Part shown: one piece after another, positions 29,345 to 35,592 of the stretch | Layout: each line of letters begins with the position of its first letter | Numbering within the stretch: the first letter of the stretch is position 1 | Assembly (NCBI GenBank): GCA_910585445.1 | Contig: CAJUEK010000019.1 | Span: 1-35,592, forward strand | DNA from: an uncultured Bacteroidales bacterium | Lineage (GTDB): Bacteria > Bacteroidota > Bacteroidia > Bacteroidales > UBA932 | Reading direction: 5' to 3' | Length of the DNA stretch: 35,592 nucleotides | Made by a program: the position numbers and the translations under genes | The notes under the pieces: generated by a model | Seen by the model: only the letters and a program-made list of their open reading frames with translations | The model's database searches: none | Told to the model about the DNA's origin: nothing

Positions 29345-32197
29345 CTAAAGCCTTACCGTTAGCGCGGAACCGTCATAATTTACTTTCACACCGGCGCCTT
29401 TGCCCTCAGGCGACACAGGTATCACATTGAAAATCCTTTCCCTGAGCATACCCGGGAACTCGCCTTGCCTCTGCCCTATCGTAAGCGTGCGGCTGCCTTC
29501 GTCATATGAGAACGCTATCATTGAGAAAAGCCCTTTCTCGTAATTATAATTCACGTTCTCATCCTCATATAGGGTAAATTCCCCATTGTCGCCCGCATAG
29601 ACATAGAGGTCAATCTCTGAAGCAGGCTTCTCGTCCGAATACTGCATGTCCGGCCCCAAAGGAACAATCGAACCGGCACGCACATAAAGAGGCATCCTTT
29701 CATACGGAGCCTCAACCGTGGCAACCGTACCGCCTTCACGAAATTCTCCGGTATAGAAATCATACCAGCCTCCGCACTCCGGGAAACAGACCTCCCTGGT
29801 CCTGGCCCCGTATTCATAAACAGGAGCTACAAGGAAGGCAGGACCGAACATATAGGTGTCGCCTATGCCGTTCACCCGCGTATCCTCCATGAAGTCCATG
29901 ACCAGCGGACGCATTATGGTATAATCGTCAAACCATGTCTTTCCCGCAAGGGAATAAATGTACGGCATCATCCTGTAGCGCAGCTTTGTGTACCAGACTA
30001 TGGACTCGTATGCAGGATGTCCCTCCGGGGCAATCTCCCAAGGCTCGCGGAAAGGATACTGGCCATGCGCACGGTAAAGCGGAGCAAAAGCACCGAACTG
30101 GAACCATCTTGTGTTCAGTTCCCGCCATTCGCGCATGTCCTCATTCTCTTTTCCGGTCTCATCCCATATGTCCTGTGCCTGTACATAACGGTTTTCCACA
30201 CAGAATCCTCCGATGTCCATTGTCCACCAAGGGATGCCGCTCACGGCAAAATTGAGTCCGGCCGAAATCTGGGCCTTCATGTCCTCCCATCTCGTGGCTA
30301 TGTCGCCGCTCCAGGTGGCTGTCGAATATCTCTGCAGGCCGGCAAATCCGGAACGGGTAAGCAGAAAGACACGTTTGCCGTCATCTGCGGCACGCTGCCC
30401 TTCATATATGGCATCCGCATTCATAAGCGCGTATGCATTGAAATATTCTGTTGAAGAACCGAGGGCAGTCGGTCCGCAGAGAGCCTTGCGGTAATCCATG
30501 TCCGTGCAGTCACGTACATTCGGCTCGGAAGCATCCATCCACCATGCATCTATTCCGAGAGGCCAATAATGCTCATACATCTGGTTCCAGAACAATTTGC
30601 GGGCATCAGGATCGTAAGCGTCATAGAAACCGTACAGATACCCCTTTCCTATCCAGTCGCGCACCCCGTCTTCATAAGCGCGGTCATACATCCAGCCGTG
30701 CTCCTTGAACTCGCGGTAATGCTCCGTATCCACATAGAATTTCGGCCATACAGAAACCATCATCCTGCCGTGCATGTCATGGATGGAATCCACCATGGCC
30801 TTAGGGTCAGGGAAACGCTCAGGGTCAAACTCATGGCTGCCCCATTCAGGCTCCGCCCAATGGCTCCAGTCCATCACAATGTTGTCGATAGGTATTTCCC
30901 TCTTGCGGAATCCTGCGAGAGCGTCTATCATTTCAGTGGAGGTCTTGTACCGCTCACGGCTCTGCCAATAGCCCATGGCCCATTTCGGCATTATAGGAGC
31001 CTTGCCGGTGAGGGTGCGGTAGCCGCTTATGACCTGGTCCATGTCATCCCCGGCAATGAACCACCAGTCCATCTGAGGTGACATCTCGCTCCACCATGAA
31101 TGCTTGGACTGCTCCTTAGGATTTACTGCGGGATAGGCACGGAGTCCGCAATATGACACATATCCGTCCGGCTTCCAGTCAATCCTGACAGGCGTTTTCC
31201 TGCCTGCTTCAAGCTTCACGGTAAACTTGTAGCTGTTCGGGTTCCAGGCTGTCCTCCAGCGCTCCGGAACGACAGTCTCCCCATCCATAGTCACAGTTGT
31301 ATATCCGGCATAATACAAGATGAAATTGTATTCGCCCGTCTGCGGGGCCTCGATATAGCCCTCATATGTCACATTAGAGTTAAAAAGCGGAAAGCCTTCA
31401 GGCAGGTTCACTACCTTTTCCATCTGAGGGGCTACGAGATATTCGAAATATATCTGAGGCTCTTCACGGACAATGGTTTCACCTTTTTCCGGTGTATAGA
31501 TGCCGGTCAGACCGCCTTCATTCCCGTTTTTGTCATAGAGAGTGAATATCTCCGGAAGCTGGCTGTAAGCGTCCGGATTACCGAAGCGCATGAGCGAGTA
31601 GCTGTCCATAAGCACTCCGTATCCTTTGTTTGAGACTATGAAAGGGACTGAGACCTTGGTGTTATACTGGAAAAGTTCCTCGTTACGGCCCTTGTAGTTG
31701 AATTCGTCCGCCTGATGCTGTCCAAGACCGTATAACGCCTCGTCATCCGGCGACTCGAAAACCTGGCGGAAAGAATAGCCGTGCGTCCCGTCAGCTTCAA
31801 TCGGCGTGAAAGATTTTCCTCCGCCCACCTGCTCCCGGAGCAGCATTTTGCCTTCAATGTCTGTGAACCAGACTTCTCCCGTTGATATCAGCACATTGGC
31901 TTTTATGGCAGAAGTTGACAATGTGACGGTGTCTGCCCTGCGGTCCACGGAAAATTCCGTCGCGGAGCCGCCCGGCAGCACTACAAGGCTGTTCCTGTCC
32001 GCAAATTCACGCTCTGGCGTGGCCGAGACATGAATCAGTCTTTCACCCCTGGCCTCAAGCCTCACAAGGGCGGGGCTTCCCTCTTCTGCATTTCTGACTT
32101 TTACGGTAATCCCGTTTTCGTCCTGAACAAAATCCTTGCGGCACGAGCAAAATGGCAGTGCCGCAAGAATGATAAGCGGTAAATGTATAAGTTTCAT
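29345..32197 (-). CDS. GH31 alpha-xylosidase lipoprotein with PA14 insert
   Basis: This 950-residue GH31 enzyme most likely cleaves alpha-linked xylose from the non-reducing end of xyloglucan oligosaccharides. Residues 1-19 look like a lipoprotein signal (FCSC, lipid Cys19). An N-terminal beta domain runs to about 255. A PA14 domain is inserted at about 256-355 (FPLFNSNVTYEGYIEAP, ILYYAGYTTVTMDG), as in characterised alpha-xylosidases such as Cellvibrio CjXyl31A. The barrel follows, with nucleophile Asp555 in WWMDASEP and acid/base Asp632 in TWSGDIATRW, then C-terminal beta domains. Start ATG 32197 (MKLIHLPL) gives the signal. It lies 45 bases after the transketolase gene and 39 bases before xylB, so free xylose is released where the importer and isomerase of the same operon can use it. 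No SusC/SusD pair is in the window. Confidence 0.93.
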   Translation of the reverse strand: MKLIHLPLIILAALPFCSCRKDFVQDENGITVKVRNAEEGSPALVRLEARGERLIHVSATPEREFADRNSLVVLPGGSATEFSVDRRADTVTLSTSAIKANVLISTGEVWFTDIEGKMLLREQVGGGKSFTPIEADGTHGYSFRQVFESPDDEALYGLGQHQADEFNYKGRNEELFQYNTKVSVPFIVSNKGYGVLMDSYSLMRFGNPDAYSQLPEIFTLYDKNGNEGGLTGIYTPEKGETIVREEPQIYFEYLVAPQMEKVVNLPEGFPLFNSNVTYEGYIEAPQTGEYNFILYYAGYTTVTMDGETVVPERWRTAWNPNSYKFTVKLEAGRKTPVRIDWKPDGYVSYCGLRAYPAVNPKEQSKHSWWSEMSPQMDWWFIAGDDMDQVISGYRTLTGKAPIMPKWAMGYWQSRERYKTSTEMIDALAGFRKREIPIDNIVMDWSHWAEPEWGSHEFDPERFPDPKAMVDSIHDMHGRMMVSVWPKFYVDTEHYREFKEHGWMYDRAYEDGVRDWIGKGYLYGFYDAYDPDARKLFWNQMYEHYWPLGIDAWWMDASEPNVRDCTDMDYRKALCGPTALGSSTEYFNAYALMNADAIYEGQRAADDGKRVFLLTRSGFAGLQRYSTATWSGDIATRWEDMKAQISAGLNFAVSGIPWWTMDIGGFCVENRYVQAQDIWDETGKENEDMREWRELNTRWFQFGAFAPLYRAHGQYPFREPWEIAPEGHPAYESIVWYTKLRYRMMPYIYSLAGKTWFDDYTIMRPLVMDFMEDTRVNGIGDTYMFGPAFLVAPVYEYGARTREVCFPECGGWYDFYTGEFREGGTVATVEAPYERMPLYVRAGSIVPLGPDMQYSDEKPASEIDLYVYAGDNGEFTLYEDENVNYNYEKGLFSMIAFSYDEGSRTLTIGQRQGEFPGMLRERIFNVIPVSPEGKGAGVKVNYDGSALTVRL

Positions 32198-32242
32198 AAT
32201 TCAAGTGGTTTATTTTAAGTTTCAGCAATTCTAAGGCAGTAT

Positions 32243-34258
32243 TCAGAACATGCGCTTTACCTGCTCATATACATTTTCTGCAGTGAATCCGAGCTTCTCG
32301 TCAAGAACCTTGTAAGGTGCCGAGAAACCGAAGCTCTCGAGTCCGAAGACTTTTCCTGCGGCTCCGACAAGTCCATGGAGATTCACAGGAAGACCTGCGG
32401 TAAGTCCGAATATCTTTGCCCCGGAAGGAAGCACGCTCTGCTGGTATTCTTCACTCTGACTGCGGAAGAGGCCTTCTGACGGGCAGCTTACTATCCTGAT
32501 TTTCATACCGTCTTTTCTGAGGAGTTCTGCACCTGCATTCAGCGTCGCCACCTCTGAGCCGGAAGCTACAAGTATTACGTCCGGGTTTTCATCAGAGCCG
32601 GCTGTGACATATGCCCCCTTTGCGGCCTGCGTATAGTCTGTTCCTTCTGGAAGCATGTCGATGTTCTGGCGTGAGAATATGAGACCGGTAGGAGTCTTGG
32701 TGTTTTCCATCGCAAGTTTCCAGCATTCAGTGGTCTCTTCAACATCCGCAGGACGAAGCACCAGCATAGAGTTGCGTCCGCTGTGGTTCTTGAGCTTTTC
32801 CATAAGACGTATCTGTGCCTCCTGCTCGACAGGCTCGTGGGTAGGTCCGTCCTCTCCGACACGGAATGCGTCATGCGACCAGATGAATTTCACAGGTAGC
32901 TCCATCAAGGCTGCCATCCTTATGGCCGGCTTCATATAATCGGAGAACACGAAGAATGTTCCGCATGCAGAGATGACTCCTCCGTGAAGCGCCATTCCGA
33001 TGCAGCAGCACGCCATTGTAAGCTCTGCCACTCCAGCCTGGAAGAAGGCTCCGCTGAAATCTCCCTTCACGAATGAATGCGTCTTGTTGAGGAAGCCGTC
33101 CGTCTTGTCTGAATTGGAAAGGTCGGCAGATGCGCATATCATATTCGGCACCTGCTCCGCGAGCATTCCAAGCACAGTCGCTGAAGCGTTTCTTGTAGGC
33201 GCTCCGGCTTTCTGCTTCACGACGCTCCAGTCAAGCTCCGGTGCAGCTCCGCTGAACCATTTTTCAACATTTTCAGCCATTTCAGGATTGGCGGCAGCCC
33301 ATGCGGCTTCTTCTGCCGAACACTCAGCCACGACCTTACGAAGTTCATCAGCACGTCTTGCGTAAAGTTCCTTCACTTCCGGACGGATACGGAACGGGTC
33401 GTCAGGATTGCCTCCGAGATTCAGTATAGTGTTCCTGTATGCATCTCCTCCGAGAGGAGCGCCATGAGTCTTGCAGTTGCGCTCATATGAAGAGTTATCT
33501 TCCTTTCTTGCGCCCTTGCCCATCACGCATTTTCCGATTATGAGTGTCGGACGTGAACTTTCCGCCTTGGCCGCATCAAGAGCCGCGCGAATCTGGTTGC
33601 AGTCATTACCGTTGATTTCCAGCACATTCCATCCCCATGCACGGTATTTCATTGCTGTGTCTTCCGCCGACACGTCACCGCACTCAGTGGAAAGCTGGAT
33701 TTCATTCGAGTCATAGAACATTATGAGGTTGTCCAGACCGAGAGTTCCGGCTATACGTCCAGCTCCCTGTGAGATTTCCTCCTGGATTCCGCCGTCTGAT
33801 ATATATGCATATATGGTTTCTTTTGAGAAGAGAGGGTTTCCGGTGCGGGCTGCCAGGAATTTGGCTGCGATGGCCGCGCCGACCGCGAACACATGTCCCT
33901 GTCCGAGAGGGCCTGAGGTATTTTCGATTCCGCGCTTCACGTCAACTTCCGGATGTCCCGGAGTCGGAGAACCCCACTGGCGGAACTGCTGCAGCTCCTC
34001 TATTGTGAATCTTCCGATGAGGGCCAGCTGGGAATAAAGCATAGGCGACATGTGTCCAGGATCAAGGAAGAAACGGTCGCGTCCTTTCCACTGCGGACAA
34101 TCAGGGTCATATCTCAGATATTCGGAGTAAAGGACATTGATGAAGTCCGCTCCACCCATCGCTCCGCCCGGATGGCCTGATTTTGCTTTTTCAACCATTG
34201 AAGCAGCAAGGACACGTATGTTGTCCGCCGCAAGATTCATTACTGCATTGTCGTTCAT
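32243..34258 (-). CDS. tkt: Transketolase
   Basis: This 671-residue TPP enzyme transfers two-carbon ketol units between pentose, triose and hexose phosphates, so it is the exit from xylulose-5-phosphate to glycolysis. TPP and substrate motifs include SGHPGGAMGGAD (His29), SGPLGQGH, the pyrophosphate motif SDGGIQEEIS with a distal Asn (a Bacteroidota variant of GDG...N), GVAELTM with the catalytic Glu, and SHDAFRVGEDGPTHEP. Length and domain order (PP, Pyr, C-terminal) are normal for a single-chain enzyme. It is the first gene of the minus-strand xylose operon. Its upstream region is the 1.3-kb repeat field, and I could not place the operon promoter with certainty (candidate at 34767). Confidence 0.97.
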   Translation of the reverse strand: MNDNAVMNLAADNIRVLAASMVEKAKSGHPGGAMGGADFINVLYSEYLRYDPDCPQWKGRDRFFLDPGHMSPMLYSQLALIGRFTIEELQQFRQWGSPTPGHPEVDVKRGIENTSGPLGQGHVFAVGAAIAAKFLAARTGNPLFSKETIYAYISDGGIQEEISQGAGRIAGTLGLDNLIMFYDSNEIQLSTECGDVSAEDTAMKYRAWGWNVLEINGNDCNQIRAALDAAKAESSRPTLIIGKCVMGKGARKEDNSSYERNCKTHGAPLGGDAYRNTILNLGGNPDDPFRIRPEVKELYARRADELRKVVAECSAEEAAWAAANPEMAENVEKWFSGAAPELDWSVVKQKAGAPTRNASATVLGMLAEQVPNMICASADLSNSDKTDGFLNKTHSFVKGDFSGAFFQAGVAELTMACCCIGMALHGGVISACGTFFVFSDYMKPAIRMAALMELPVKFIWSHDAFRVGEDGPTHEPVEQEAQIRLMEKLKNHSGRNSMLVLRPADVEETTECWKLAMENTKTPTGLIFSRQNIDMLPEGTDYTQAAKGAYVTAGSDENPDVILVASGSEVATLNAGAELLRKDGMKIRIVSCPSEGLFRSQSEEYQQSVLPSGAKIFGLTAGLPVNLHGLVGAAGKVFGLESFGFSAPYKVLDEKLGFTAENVYEQVKRMF

Positions 34259-34500
34259 ATCTCAGAAAAGTTTTGATTATCAATTTCATGGAGGCTCCCA
34301 AAGGTCACCCTGTCCATTCCGGCGGCAGCACAAGGCCACTCCCACAGTCGGACGAACTTGTAAATTTAAGCATTTTTCCCAATTCCGCAGACAAAAAATG
34401 ACAACCCTGCCGAATTTTATTTCAATTTTCAATCTCCTGATACGGTTTTCTTGGCTTTGGGTGTGGTTGGGGATGGGGTGTTCGGTATGTTCTGTTTGGA

Positions 34501-34565
34501 AAGTTTCGTTCAGCAGGTTATATTCATCCGGATGTTGCCTTCCCCGTTTTTGGATATAATTAGGA
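34501..34565. repeat. Diverged direct repeat, copy 1
   Basis: About 65 bases are matched by copy 2 at 34926-34988. Shared blocks are AGTTT, GTTCA, CAGGTT, TTCAT, CGGATG, the GTTTTTGGAT core, and TTAGGA, in the same order with one or two small gaps. A partial third copy (CTTCATCCGGATG) lies at about 34655-34667. Confidence 0.65.
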
Positions 34566-34575
34566 GGTTCTGTTC

Positions 34576-34658
34576 GGAAGGGGGGGTTGGAAGGTGTTGT
34601 TTGGAAGGTGTTGTTCGGAAGGGGTTGTTTGGAAGATGTTGTTTGGAAGGCTGTCTTC
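34576..34658. repeat. 14-bp tandem repeat, about six copies
   Basis: The unit is close to GGAAGGTGTTGTTT. Starts are at 34576, 34589, 34603, 34617, 34631 and 34645, the first unit being 13 bases and the last diverged. The 14-base period is not a multiple of three, so a protein-coding role is unlikely. On the minus strand the unit reads as C/A-rich. Confidence 0.85.
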
Positions 34659-34766
34659 ATCCGGATGTGGCCTGTTGTATTGTCCTGAAACAGGCTTACC
34701 GATTATTGAACAATAATTTATTAGGTTAGGACTTTTACGTCTTGATAATAAGTTTACATGGCTCTG

Positions 34767-34774
34767 CAAAGATA
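34767..34774 (-). promoter_or_regulatory. Candidate -7 element facing the xylose operon
   Basis: On the minus strand TATCTTTG matches TAnnTTTG exactly. If used for the transketolase operon it would give a 5' leader of about 500 bases covering the 14-bp repeat and one 65-bp repeat. No TTG is seen at the usual distance, so this is tentative. Confidence 0.35.
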
Positions 34775-34925
34775 TGCATTTGCGGGATTTTCACGTAATC
34801 CTCACTGTCGAAATATCCTGTTTCCGGCAGATACAGCTCGGGGAGGATGAGGAGAAATCGTCCAAGAGACTCTCCTCACCGGCAGCTGTTGTTGCTCATG
34901 CCTTATCTTCCAATTAGTTCTTCCT

Positions 34926-34988
34926 GAGTTTGTTCAACAGGTTGGGTTCATACGGATGGGGACTTCCTGTTTTTGGATGCATTTAGGA
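34926..34988. repeat. Diverged direct repeat, copy 2
   Basis: This is the partner of 34501-34565, 425 bases away, with the same block order (GTTCAACAGGTT, TTCATACGGATG, TGTTTTTGGAT, TTTAGGA). Confidence 0.65.
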
Positions 34989-35188
34989 TAGTGCGACCTG
35001 CAGGTTGCGTCCGGCAAGTTGGACTCATCCTGTCTCCGACGATGGTCACAAAATAATGCCGTTCAGCATGCAGAGTGGCGCATAACAGCATAACATTCAA
35101 GGTCTTCCTGTAATACGATTCCCCATTACATGGGCATCGTTTCTCCAGAACGAACAGAGAATCAATCATTTGCGCTCCACAAGACAAG

Positions 35189-35389
35189 GGTTCCCAACGT
35201 GCATTTTGTTGTCCTGTTTGGAACCATGTAATTTCACAATATACTGATCACTTTATTACAAAACAAACCGGTTCCAAACATGCATTATATTGTTCTGTTG
35301 GGAACCACGTATTTCTATAATATATTGATATCCATCTTGTTGCAAAGCGAGCTGGTTCCCGACGTGTCGTCTTTTTGCACGTCGGGAAC
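35189..35389. repeat. Three-unit array of palindrome-bounded elements
   Basis: Three 36-37-base elements, at 35189-35225, 35270-35306 and 35354-35389, each begin with GGTTCC and end with GGAAC(C), so each can form a hairpin. The third has a perfect 12-bp stem (GTTCCCGACGTG). The 44- and 47-base spacers are also related to each other (TATTTC or AATTTC near the start, then AATATA-TGAT), giving a true period of 81-84 bp. Repeat units diverge from one another, unlike CRISPR repeats. Confidence 0.8.
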
Positions 35390-35504
35390 TTTCCTATTGC
35401 AAAATTATTGGTTGCCAGTACATTGTACACCACTAAATCAAACGGATGATTGGCCATCTTGGCGAAATGCATTTGGATTTGCAAAAAACATTTGAATAAA
35501 AACC

Positions 35505-35536
35505 TTGGCGCATATTACATTTTTTGTATATCTTTG
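35505..35536 (+). promoter_or_regulatory. Promoter of tRNA-Gly
   Basis: TTG at 35505-35507 and TATCTTTG at 35529-35536 are 21 bases apart. The tRNA 5' end is 12 bases downstream, as expected for a strong tRNA promoter. Confidence 0.75.
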
Positions 35537-35547
35537 CAAAACGTTTT

Positions 35548-35592
35548 GCGGAAATAGCTCAGTTGGTAGAGCATCAGCTTCCCAAGCTGAGG
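35548..35592 (+). tRNA. tRNA-Gly (anticodon CCC), cut by the window end
   Basis: The 5' acceptor strand GCGGAAA, the D-arm (GCTCAGTTGGTAGAGC) and the anticodon arm TCAGC/GCTGA enclosing TTCCCAA are present, giving anticodon CCC. The variable loop, T-arm and 3' acceptor strand lie beyond the window. Confidence 0.9.

Larger units (their letters stand above)
34259..35547. other. Gene-free repeat field of about 1.3 kb
   Basis: I see no supported gene between the transketolase start and the tRNA-Gly. The stretch contains a 14-bp tandem repeat, a pair of diverged 65-bp direct repeats, a palindromic array and several hairpins: ATTATTG/CAATAAT at 34702-34717 and TGAGGAGA/TCTCCTCA at 34848-34878. A minus-strand -7 candidate is at 34767. 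Open frames here are short, repeat-driven, and biased to N, Q, T and P. Confidence 0.75.

Noticed and set aside
34286..34660. Minus-strand frame of 124 codons rich in N, Q, T and P
   Set aside because: Its composition is produced by the 14-bp repeat, whose period is not a codon multiple. No domain or start signal supports it.
35189..35389. CRISPR array
   Set aside because: Only three units, the repeats differ from one another, the spacers are related instead of unique, and no cas genes are present.

Overview
The window comes from a member of the Bacteroidales (Bacteroidota). The evidence is the repeated promoter signature TAnnTTTG, often with an upstream TTG; cell-surface lipoproteins carrying DUF4493 and PCMD-type domains; pyruvate:ferredoxin oxidoreductase plus a 2[4Fe-4S] ferredoxin; and a xylose-isomerase-type pentose operon. 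A Rikenellaceae- or Cryptobacteroides-like genome would fit, but the family cannot be fixed from sequence alone.

Layout. 1-890: a gene-poor stretch with degenerate tandem repeats, a T9/G9 homopolymer pair, one very small membrane-protein gene on the minus strand, and an operator-rich promoter region. 890-1570: a LexA/CI-type regulator whose S24 catalytic serine is replaced by alanine. 1676-1895: a terminator and tRNA-Arg(CCG). 2104-2991: fabD. 3087-3520: a low-complexity A/C-rich spacer. 3684-8226: pyruvate:ferredoxin oxidoreductase followed closely by a secreted esterase. 8216-8824: a short LysR regulator on the minus strand. 9040-11838: a secreted M16 metalloprotease. 11956-13122: an AAA+ ATPase (DUF4143 type) with atypical codon use and a pair of strong operators. 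13431-13601: ferredoxin. 13782-16151: a DUF1573 protein and a His-rich metal exporter. 16299-24355: a five-gene surface operon of four lipoproteins and one outer-membrane barrel. 24450-34258: a six-gene minus-strand operon of transketolase, GH31 alpha-xylosidase, xylulokinase, xylose isomerase, xylose symporter and a DUF4252 protein. 34259-35547: a 1.3-kb gene-free repeat field. The window ends inside tRNA-Gly(CCC).

How the genes work together. The minus-strand operon is a coherent pathway. A lipoprotein alpha-xylosidase with a PA14 insert releases xylose from xylosylated oligosaccharides such as xyloglucan fragments, XylE imports it, XylA and XylB convert it to xylulose-5-phosphate, and transketolase feeds it to central carbon metabolism. 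Pyruvate:ferredoxin oxidoreductase and the ferredoxin provide anaerobic acetyl-CoA and low-potential electrons, and FabD uses acetyl-CoA-derived malonyl units for fatty-acid synthesis.

The most novel-looking part is the surface operon at 16299-24355. Three of its lipoproteins share an N-terminal layout (lipobox, one beta-strand, a lysine near residue 50, then the next strand) that recalls the precursor form of Bacteroidales type V pilins. Three of them also share an FnIII-like plus PCMD C-terminus. Its function is unknown. Other points of interest are the nuclease-dead S24 regulator, the twin operators of the AAA+ ATPase, a terminator hairpin that also holds a Shine-Dalgarno sequence, and several families of non-coding repeats.
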